Shown here: positions 48,426 to 55,467 of the stretch, piece after piece | Position numbering within the stretch: the stretch's first letter is position 1 | Layout: every line of letters begins with the position of its first letter | Source: JBFWVJ01 sp050246795 | GTDB lineage: Bacteria; Patescibacteriota; Gracilibacteria; JAUYGZ01 | Direction: 5' to 3' | Assembly: GCA_050246795.1 (NCBI GenBank) | Contig: JBFWVJ010000007.1 | Span: forward strand, 56,591 to 120,590 | Length of the DNA: 64,000 nucleotides | Notes under the pieces: model-generated | What the model saw: only the letters and a program-made list of their open reading frames with translations | What the model was told of the DNA's origin: nothing | Database searches by the model: none | Translations under genes and position numbers: made by a program

Positions 48426-48453
48426 AAAAAGAGCCCCTTATGGGGCTCTTTTT
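48426..48453. terminator. Bidirectional intrinsic terminator
   Basis: AAAAAGAGCCCC and GGGGCTCTTTTT form a perfect 12-bp stem with loop TTAT. It separates the PUR-like gene (plus) and secD (minus). Confidence 0.93.
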
Positions 48454-48476
48454 ATGTGGACAGACAAGCTTCCTTC

Positions 48477-51167
48477 CTACTTCTTCTTCATCCACAGCCA
48501 GTTGATTTTTTCCAAAGCCGTCCCACTAAACGCCAGCATAAAGATCTTTGTCACCGTGATGGCCGTAAACATGGAAAGAACAATTCCGATCGCCAAGTTG
48601 ATGGCGAACCCCTTAATAATGCTCGTTCCAAAAGAGAACAGAATCGCGCAGGTGATCAATGAAGACACATTCGAATCCAGGATAGAGCTCCATGCTCGGT
48701 CAAATCCGTCATTAATCGCCGCGAGATAGTTTTTGCCTTGGTCGAATTCTTCTCGAATACGTTCGAAGATCAAGATGTTCGCGTCCACCGCCATCCCGAT
48801 GGAAAGCAGGATACCAGCCACCCCGGCCAAGGTAAGGACGATCGGACTGGTCAATACCGTGAAGATAAAGAGGACTCCGAAGATACTCATCAGTAGGAAG
48901 AGGGCTTTCCCGAGACCATCAATGCGGGTTTTAAACAACCGGAACACAAAGGCAATCCAGAAGACCAGGCTCACGACTAGGGCTAGTACAGGAGGCACTT
49001 GGGACTGAATCACAAACAAGAGAAACAGACCATAGATCACCAGCGCGACCGCGGCCAAAACCCCCAGGAAGCGGTAATAAAGGATCATGAAGACCGCGAC
49101 GAGGATGACTCCGATCAGACCGGCGTACAAACTCTTTTGCAAAGCATCATTTCCGAGAGACGCACCGATATTCAATTCGTTTGGTTTTTTGAGAGGTGCG
49201 GGGATAGATCCTGCATTGAGGCTTCGCGCTAACTCATTCGCTTCACTCAAGGCAAGGTCAATCTGCGGGGTCCCCATCGTGATCTGAGCGGTCCCTCCAG
49301 CAATCTTTTCCTGAACCACCGGAGCGGAAATAAATTCACCACCGACGAAAATTCCGAGCCGTTTTTGGATGTTTTGTTCCGTCAACTGCTCAAACAGCTT
49401 CGCACCTTCATCATTAAAGGTGACGGAGACATACGGACGATAGGTGATCTGATCGTACATGACATCAGCCCGCTTAAAGTATCGTCCATCGAGCTCGGTC
49501 TTTTCCCAAGGATCGGGGACAGCGTTGAACCAAATACGTTCCAATGTATAGGTTGGTTCCTGTCGAACTCGCTTCAAAGCTTCATCCGCTTGGGCTTTGG
49601 CGTCTTCTTTGCTGACGGTCGATTCACAGCCTTCAGCCCCTTCGTAGCACACGCGGATCGTAGAGAACTGGTAGAGTTCTTCATCGGCTGCTTTGGTATC
49701 GATCAATCGAATGATGTGATAGCCGAACTGGGATTCCACCAGTTCTTGAGTGAAAGCACCTTCTTCAAGCGCTAGAGCAGCATCCCGATAGGGTTCCACG
49801 TAAGCCGTAGGCACGGAGTACCCCAGATCACCTCCTTTTTCAGCAGAGCTGTCTTCTGAGTACTGCTTGGCGAGCTCACCAAATTGCTCAGGATTGGCCT
49901 TCACCTGGGCCAGGATATCTTCCGCCTTGGCTTTCACTTCAGCATTTTGCGCTTCAATGGTTTCGTTTCTCGCTTGGACGGCTTCGTTTGCTTGTCGGAT
50001 AGTTGCATTTTCTTGTTCAATCGCTTGGTTCTCTTGTTCGATTTGGCTCTTTTCTTCTTCAGACGCCGAATCAGGGATCTCCTTCAACGCCTTTTCTTGT
50101 TGAAGCGTTTCCAAAGGCTGGGTTTTCAAAAGAATGTGCGCCGTTCGGATCTGCTCGCTGGCATTTTCGCTTTCATCAGCCGCCAACTTGTTCTCCATTT
50201 TGGCGATATAAAACCCGCTGGAAGTTTCCACGACACCAGTGATTTCACCCACTTCGAGCGCGCTGACTTCTGTCGCGAGCGCAGGCGGCTGGATATCATC
50301 CGTGTGCAAATAGTCTTCCTGTTTCGTCCCTCCGACATCTTCCATCACCGCCGTGAAATCTTCCGCATTCACCGGCTTCTTTCGCAGTTCTTCAGAGCGT
50401 TCGATGAGGCGGACGATGTTAAACCCTTCCGGCTGTTGAAGCTGGCCATTGTTCACGATGTAGGTCGCTTCCTTGGCCTTGATGGCCTCTCTATAAAAGG
50501 TGTTGGGCTCCATAGTCTTCACGATGTCCTGGAATTCCTGAGGGAGCTCATCGGCAAAAGAGGCTTCTTCCTTGCGGTATTCCACCTGGTTGGACACGGC
50601 AATGTCTTCCACATAGGCTTCAAGGTCTTCAATACTGGATTCAGCGAGCACTTGCTGCAAGAATTCATCGGCCTGCTTGGAAATCGCGGCGATGTCTTCT
50701 TCGCTCGGTTCAGATTTTTCCGTTTTGAACTCGAGTTGCACCACCTTTCCGACCTTTTCTTTCGCCTCATCGATGTCCTTCACGCCCGGAAGTTCGACGA
50801 CGATGTGTTCTTCTTCGCCGGCAGAGGACAGATAAATATTGGGCTCAGCTACGCCAAGGCTATTCACACGTTTTTCGATGACGTCCTTCACCCCCGCCAA
50901 AAGATCAGGGATGTTGATGTCATTCTCTGGATCCTCATCGCTGTTTCTGGCTCTGGCATCCGACAGATCGATTTCATAGTCCAGCTGGGTTCCGCCTTGG
51001 AGGTCGAGCCCCAAGCTGACCGTTGAATCTTGGATCCAGTTCCAGACCGGGGTAATGACCGGGATGTCAGTTTCCAATTTTGGCAATTTCCATGGGTTGT
51101 CGACGAGGACCAAAAACCCTGAAAAGATGATGATAAAGAGGATATTTTTCCAAACGCGTTTTTTCAT
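48477..51167 (-). CDS. secD: SecD with an internal parvulin-type prolyl isomerase insertion
   Basis: SecD aids protein export across the cytoplasmic membrane. One N-terminal helix is followed by LGLDLQGGTQLDYEI, the P1 base with VIEKRVNSLGVAEPNI and VVELPGVKDIDEAKEKVG. P1 resumes at LDGRYFKRADV (near 563), then SLNAGSIPAPL, and five C-terminal helices with GMAVDANILIFERIREE. Between about 150 and 550 lies an insertion. Its middle (about 340-495) has parvulin features: RTAHILLKT, FGELAKQYSEDSSAEKGGDL and SQFGYHIIRLID, interrupted by a Gln/Glu/Ala-rich coiled coil. Weaker parvulin-like halves flank it (VGEITGVVETSSGFYIAKM; FSTIRVCYEG). 896 residues against about 450-600 normally. No secF follows. 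Confidence 0.92.
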   Translation of the reverse strand: MKKRVWKNILFIIIFSGFLVLVDNPWKLPKLETDIPVITPVWNWIQDSTVSLGLDLQGGTQLDYEIDLSDARARNSDEDPENDINIPDLLAGVKDVIEKRVNSLGVAEPNIYLSSAGEEEHIVVELPGVKDIDEAKEKVGKVVQLEFKTEKSEPSEEDIAAISKQADEFLQQVLAESSIEDLEAYVEDIAVSNQVEYRKEEASFADELPQEFQDIVKTMEPNTFYREAIKAKEATYIVNNGQLQQPEGFNIVRLIERSEELRKKPVNAEDFTAVMEDVGGTKQEDYLHTDDIQPPALATEVSALEVGEITGVVETSSGFYIAKMENKLAADESENASEQIRTAHILLKTQPLETLQQEKALKEIPDSASEEEKSQIEQENQAIEQENATIRQANEAVQARNETIEAQNAEVKAKAEDILAQVKANPEQFGELAKQYSEDSSAEKGGDLGYSVPTAYVEPYRDAALALEEGAFTQELVESQFGYHIIRLIDTKAADEELYQFSTIRVCYEGAEGCESTVSKEDAKAQADEALKRVRQEPTYTLERIWFNAVPDPWEKTELDGRYFKRADVMYDQITYRPYVSVTFNDEGAKLFEQLTEQNIQKRLGIFVGGEFISAPVVQEKIAGGTAQITMGTPQIDLALSEANELARSLNAGSIPAPLKKPNELNIGASLGNDALQKSLYAGLIGVILVAVFMILYYRFLGVLAAVALVIYGLFLLFVIQSQVPPVLALVVSLVFWIAFVFRLFKTRIDGLGKALFLLMSIFGVLFIFTVLTSPIVLTLAGVAGILLSIGMAVDANILIFERIREEFDQGKNYLAAINDGFDRAWSSILDSNVSSLITCAILFSFGTSIIKGFAINLAIGIVLSMFTAITVTKIFMLAFSGTALEKINWLWMKKK

Positions 51168-51251
51168 ATCAGTAAATGAGAGGCGAAATAAAACAGCTTC
51201 AAGAAGCTTCTACAGACCAGGAAGACTGTAAGCGAAAATGGGAGTTCAGTA

Positions 51252-51340
51252 AAGAGAAATAGGGAAGGGTGTTAAGGGTCTTGAGGGACATAAGGTGAGG
51301 AGCCTTATAACCCTTATAACTCTTAAGCCCCTCGAATCTC
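51252..51340. repeat. 9-bp-type CCTTA repeats in both orientations
   Basis: TTAAGGGTCTTGAGGGACATAAGG-like units (51268-51296, given as TTAAGGGTC, TTGAGGGAC, ATAAGGTGA) are followed by GAGCCTTAT, AACCCTTAT, AACTCTTAA and GCCCCTCGA. The two halves are roughly inverted. The right part overlaps the 3' end of the nucleotidyltransferase gene. Confidence 0.6.
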
Positions 51341-52279
51341 CGAGCCCCCCCGTATCATCTTATGGTCCAAATCCACGCCTTCAATGACGCAGTTTTTATC
51401 AATAATGCACCCCCTGATTCTGGCGTCTTTGATCTGACAACCTTCCAAAATGATCGATTCTTCAATGAGGCAGTTTTCGATGCTGCAGTGTTCCGCGATC
51501 TCGACGGACGATCCCAGTTCAGAGTTCGTCACCTGGCTGGAAGAGGCGATGCGGTTTTCAGGAGACAACAGCCGATGAGCGTTTAAATAACTCTCGAAGG
51601 ATCCAATATCGATCCACGGTGCGTCAAAGGAGTACACGTCGACAGATTCATTCCGTTTCAACAAGTACTCGAAAATACCTCCCAGGTTATCCGCGGAAAG
51701 ACGGGCATAATCCTGCAAAAGCGGCAAATGCTGGGGTGAGAAGAGATAGCATCCCGTGGAAACCAAGGTCGAGGGCGGGTCCTCCGGTTTTTCGACAAAA
51801 GAAACGAGTTTGCCCTCCTTCACTTCCAGCACGCCAAACTGACGGGCAGCCTGCAAGGACTTCGTGTCAAAGCTTGCCAGCAAGGTCGTGCCATGGTAGT
51901 GCTGGATGAAGTCAGAGAGATCAAACCCAAAATAATTGTCTCCGGCGATGAGCAGCAGGGGACTGTCGATGTGAAACGCTTGAATGGCCAGGGAAGTCGC
52001 CCCTAACGCGCCTTTTTTCGCTTTGTCATCGGTACTGTCCTCGATAAAAATGGAGAGGTTTCGATCGGGGTACTGCTGCTTCAGGGCAAAAAAATCTTCC
52101 TGGAAGGCTTGGTTGGTGGAAATAATGATCGGCGTTTCACGCGGAACCTGATCAATGATGTGGCAAATCAAGGGTTTTCCCGCGATGGGAAGCAAAGGCT
52201 TCGCCCTTTTTTCTGTCAGCGGCCAGAGCCGGGTCGCGAATCCGCCCGCCAGGATGAGGACAGTAATCGGTTCAATCAT
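51323..52279 (-). CDS. Sugar-1-phosphate nucleotidyltransferase with hexapeptide C-terminus
   Basis: A 318-residue protein of the NTP_transferase family that activates a sugar-1-phosphate with a nucleotide. The signature LILAGGFATRLWPLTEKRAKPLLPIAGKPL is at the N-terminus (LAGGFATRLWPLT then KRAKPLLPIAGKP). IAGDNYFGF has the metal-binding Asp, GVLEVKEG and EKP follow, and WIDIGSFESYLNAH ends the catalytic domain. Residues 240-318 form a left-handed beta-helix (repeats such as SVEIAEHCSIENCLI). Substrate (glucose, mannose or GlcNAc phosphate) cannot be told. It would supply donors for GT4 enzymes. Confidence 0.87.
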   Translation of the reverse strand: MIEPITVLILAGGFATRLWPLTEKRAKPLLPIAGKPLICHIIDQVPRETPIIISTNQAFQEDFFALKQQYPDRNLSIFIEDSTDDKAKKGALGATSLAIQAFHIDSPLLLIAGDNYFGFDLSDFIQHYHGTTLLASFDTKSLQAARQFGVLEVKEGKLVSFVEKPEDPPSTLVSTGCYLFSPQHLPLLQDYARLSADNLGGIFEYLLKRNESVDVYSFDAPWIDIGSFESYLNAHRLLSPENRIASSSQVTNSELGSSVEIAEHCSIENCLIEESIILEGCQIKDARIRGCIIDKNCVIEGVDLDHKMIRGGSEIRGA

Positions 52280-52298
52280 TGAAAAAAGGGGACAAAAA

Positions 52299-52307
52299 TG
52301 CTATAAT
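52299..52307 (+). promoter_or_regulatory. Extended -10 promoter of the VirB6-like operon
   Basis: TGCTATAAT is a perfect extended -10, 45 bp before the first ATG of the operon at 52353. It is the same nine bases as the element at 37171. Confidence 0.6.
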
Positions 52308-52352
52308 GGAAGGAAATAGTTCCGGTTTTCGGACCATATAAAAACAAAAACT

Positions 52353-52877
52353 ATGGAAAAGGACCTGCGCCAAATGGATGCCGAACCTGTCGAAAGGGCT
52401 GACACCCCAGCGCCAAAAACCTTCATGGAATGGCTAACTCCAGCTTATCGGCAGACAGAAAAAAGTAAAGCATGGTACGCCGTCATGGGATTGGTGGTGT
52501 TGCTCTTCGTTTTCTATGATCTCATGACCGGAGGCTGGATCGTTTCAGTGACCTTTTTGCTCTTGTCAGGAGTCTACTACCTCAATGAAGCCAAGCCAGC
52601 TCCTACGCTCCAGGTCGCGGTGAGCGATTACGGTATTCGTTTTGGCGCCCAGTATTTTTCGTATGACCAGATCAAGTCTTTTTGGATCCTGAATGACCCC
52701 GAAATCAGGACCCTGTACCTCAAAACCTACAAAGGCGTTGACCGACAAATCACCATTATGATCCCGGAGGACGTCAATATCGCCAAATTACGCGAATACC
52801 TGCAGCTCCAGATCACCGAAGAACAAGGAAAAAAAGAATCCTTTTCCGACCAGCTTATCCGTAACCTCGGACTCTAA
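52353..52877 (+). CDS. Two-helix membrane protein with cytosolic beta-rich domain
   Basis: First gene of a four-gene unit. The 174-residue protein has a polar N-terminus (1-40), two close helices (about 43-60 and 66-84: WYAVMGLVVLLFVFYDLMTG and WIVSVTFLLLSGVYYL), then a soluble domain of alternating strands (VAVSDYGIRFGAQYFSYDQI, SFWILND, TLYLKTYKG, QITIMIPED) ending in a helix. This resembles PH-like domains of bacterial membrane proteins and recalls PrgI-type proteins of type IV secretion loci, but I cannot assign a family. It overlaps the next gene by 1 bp (TAATG). Confidence 0.6.
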   Translation: MEKDLRQMDAEPVERADTPAPKTFMEWLTPAYRQTEKSKAWYAVMGLVVLLFVFYDLMTGGWIVSVTFLLLSGVYYLNEAKPAPTLQVAVSDYGIRFGAQYFSYDQIKSFWILNDPEIRTLYLKTYKGVDRQITIMIPEDVNIAKLREYLQLQITEEQGKKESFSDQLIRNLGL

Positions 52878-54754
52878 TGCCTCTGAATAGTCTCTACCAG
52901 TCCGGCGAATCCCAGGAAACCAGAGAACAAACGCCTCTGCAGCGTTCGCTGCAACAGTACCGTGAAACCTATCAACGGCTGTATGAAAAAGAAAGAACAA
53001 AGACGGGTGATTCACTTCGATCTGCTCTGGATGATTTCCGAACAAAGAATAATTTACCAGCACTGAACTCTGTTCAACAACAAGACGACGCACTTTTGCG
53101 ACAACTGACCGTATTTACCAATGCTGAGCTAACCCCCATCCGCGAGCAAATTGTCGCGGAACTGATGAAAAAAATCTCCGACCGTCCCGGCGAGGCGGAT
53201 GAAGTGCTGTCGGATCTTTTCAGCACGCTTCAAGAAGCTCAGTCACCAGACTTACTGCTGATCGATGAATTATTGAGGAAGACGCTTGAAACAGCCGTCA
53301 AGAATCGAATCGATGGAATAAAAGCAAAAACCCCAACTGAAATCCGGGATGGCTTCAACGCCATCGACGACCCCACTCCGGAAAACCTTCGGAAAATTGG
53401 CGCTGCGCCGACGGCTCAGGAAGTGGCCTTCGATCTCTACTTACTTCAGCTTTGGAGCCTGAGGCAGCATCCCCAAGCCCTGCAAGAAATCATCAAGCCG
53501 GAAAACAAAACCCTCGATGCCTTCGTGAGGATCACCTTTCCTTCCTACCAGTCCTTCATGCGTGAGCAGGGACTTGGTTCAGACCTCTATGGGCCCAACG
53601 AAGCCTGGTATGCCAAGCTGGCGCGAAAAGCTGGAGTCGAACAACAACTGCGCACCCTGCAAGTCCCCAATTATCCGGCAGTGACCGCTTTCAATGGCCG
53701 AATGCTCGAGCAGGCAGCTGAATTGGACATGGCGGCAAAAAAACTTCCCGATGGATCACCGGATCGATTAGCGCTGGAAAACCAAGCCAAAGGACTTCGC
53801 GACCTTCAACGAAGACTCGAACAAGCGACCCCTTTGATTCCGGGAGCTTCCCAGCTGAAGATCGAAGGAGGAGCTTTTGGGTGGATTTCCAATCAAATGG
53901 ACAAAGTGGCGACCTATATTCCCACTCCAGGTACCATCAGAGATATGCAAGTGTCGGATATCTGGCCCGCTGCCGCGAAGCTCATGCTGGGAGCTACCGC
54001 TCTCCTCAATCTCGCGGGTCCGATCATGGCCGAAGTAAATGTGACCGGAAATTTTTTGAGAAAGCTCATCATCGAACGAAAGCCTTCGGAGGCCATCAAA
54101 ATGCTTCCCGATTTTATAAACCCCATCAGGAACAACTTGATGGCGGTGGCCGTAACCACTCCTGCGGCGCTCTATTTCGCTACAAGAGGCTTAAGAGATG
54201 TTGATGCCACTCTCCAAGCGGGATGGTCGAAGCTTTCAGAAACATTCGGAGAAATAGGAGCCTGGATGAAAACAACATCCGAACCCTACTTAAACCGAGG
54301 TCCGGAAGGATTTAAGGCCTATGTATCCGATCATGCCGAAGCCTTCTACGCTGATCTGCGAGGGGGTGATGGCAAACGCTGGGAAGCCGCCAAATCCTGG
54401 CCAGGAATGACACCAGAAAAAATTGAAGCCTATCGCAAGCACTTCCAAACGATGGTGGATCTGGAGCGGGAAATGAAGACTTCCTTCACCAGCCTCGATG
54501 TGAACCGGGCTGTGCAGCCGTCGTTGCCCGAGTTCAACCGATTTCTTGGAAGATTTATCCAGGGAAACGAAGACCCGAAAAACCCACAGCGAAAAGACAT
54601 CCCAGTCGGAGAATTCACCCTGATGGCATACCTGACCCGAGAGCAGGCATCGGCTCTTCCGACCAACCAACCATCTTTCAAGCCCAGTGAAGCTCTCGCG
54701 AGGGCTTTCATCGAGCAGGGGAAATGGTTGAAAAATACTCCCAATAGCTTCTAA
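52877..54754 (+). CDS. Large helical protein of unknown function in the VirB6-like operon
   Basis: A 625-residue protein that I do not recognise. It is mostly helical and charged, with Gln/Arg-rich N-terminal 100 residues (QRSLQQYRETYQRLYEKE). A moderately hydrophobic region lies at about 365-440 (WPAAAKLMLGATALLNLAGP, NNLMAVAVTTPAALYFAT), which could touch the membrane, but no signal peptide is seen. No Walker motif. Tight spacing (1-bp overlap upstream, 2 bp downstream) ties it to its neighbours. A cytosolic or peripheral partner of the VirB6-like protein is possible. Confidence 0.55.
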   Translation: MPLNSLYQSGESQETREQTPLQRSLQQYRETYQRLYEKERTKTGDSLRSALDDFRTKNNLPALNSVQQQDDALLRQLTVFTNAELTPIREQIVAELMKKISDRPGEADEVLSDLFSTLQEAQSPDLLLIDELLRKTLETAVKNRIDGIKAKTPTEIRDGFNAIDDPTPENLRKIGAAPTAQEVAFDLYLLQLWSLRQHPQALQEIIKPENKTLDAFVRITFPSYQSFMREQGLGSDLYGPNEAWYAKLARKAGVEQQLRTLQVPNYPAVTAFNGRMLEQAAELDMAAKKLPDGSPDRLALENQAKGLRDLQRRLEQATPLIPGASQLKIEGGAFGWISNQMDKVATYIPTPGTIRDMQVSDIWPAAAKLMLGATALLNLAGPIMAEVNVTGNFLRKLIIERKPSEAIKMLPDFINPIRNNLMAVAVTTPAALYFATRGLRDVDATLQAGWSKLSETFGEIGAWMKTTSEPYLNRGPEGFKAYVSDHAEAFYADLRGGDGKRWEAAKSWPGMTPEKIEAYRKHFQTMVDLEREMKTSFTSLDVNRAVQPSLPEFNRFLGRFIQGNEDPKNPQRKDIPVGEFTLMAYLTREQASALPTNQPSFKPSEALARAFIEQGKWLKNTPNSF

Positions 54755-54756
54755 TC

Positions 54757-55374
54757 ATGGCCAACAATACCAATCCAGATCGGATGAGGGAGGCGAGAGG
54801 ACTTGAAGCCCTGAACGCAGGAAAGGAGTCTCCCGGAGTGGATGAAGGAGAAATGATCGAAGCCTCTTCCTCAGGCATGCTCGGAAAACTTGGCGATACC
54901 TTCAAAAAGTTGGCCGGAAAAGAGCCGAACGATCCATCTGCCACCGTCCAGAATGCTCAGCAAAATCGTCAGTACGCCGGATACGCAGCGAAAGCGAACC
55001 TGCTCGAGCAAGTGCAAAAGACCGCCGGCCAGATGATGACATCCGGACTCCCGAATGAAGAAGGAGAAGGGGAGGAGGACCTGATGCTCCAGCAACAAGG
55101 AGAAGCAGCCATCGCCAGCGCCACTCAGCAACAGCAGCAAGCCGCCGTAAAAAAACAACAGGAGCAACTCCAACAGCAGCAACAGTTGCTGGAGGAAAAA
55201 AGGCGGCAACAACGGGAGATGGACCGTCGAAAACGGCGAAAAGCTACCGTTCCCAAAGCATCCGTGGTCAAAAAAGCGGCTGAAGAAGGGCTGCAACCGC
55301 TCGACGCGGGGCTGCTCCCAACACCCTTCGGTCCTGTTTGGGCCTGCTACCGGATCTATAAATGGTTTCAATAA
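54757..55374 (+). CDS. Gln-rich protein of unknown function in the VirB6-like operon
   Basis: A 205-residue protein. The first 120 residues are polar and Gly/Ser/Glu-rich; residues 122-160 form a Gln/Arg/Lys-rich coiled coil (ATQQQQQAAVKKQQEQLQQ) followed by a very basic segment (RRQQREMDRRKRRK). The end, PTPFGPVWACYRIYKWF, is aromatic and could be an amphipathic or short membrane-associated helix. No known family. It starts 2 bp after the previous stop, so it belongs to the same transcript. Low-complexity repeats separate it from the next gene. Confidence 0.5.
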   Translation: MANNTNPDRMREARGLEALNAGKESPGVDEGEMIEASSSGMLGKLGDTFKKLAGKEPNDPSATVQNAQQNRQYAGYAAKANLLEQVQKTAGQMMTSGLPNEEGEGEEDLMLQQQGEAAIASATQQQQQAAVKKQQEQLQQQQQLLEEKRRQQREMDRRKRRKATVPKASVVKKAAEEGLQPLDAGLLPTPFGPVWACYRIYKWFQ

Positions 55375-55387
55375 TTCCTTAAAAAAC

Positions 55388-55437
55388 GGCGAGGATATCC
55401 AAACGCAGGGTATCCAAACGCGAGGATATCCATCCTC
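55388..55437. repeat. GCGAGGATATCC repeats with outer palindrome
   Basis: GGCGAGGAT at 55388 pairs with ATCCTCGCC ending at about 55441, enclosing three near-repeats (GCGAGGATATCCAAAC, GCAGGGTATCCAAAC, GCGAGGATATCCA). It belongs to the GCGAGG family seen at 29771 and 39028. Confidence 0.75.
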
Positions 55438-55467
55438 GCCTTCCAAACTATCAAAATAAAAAACCAA

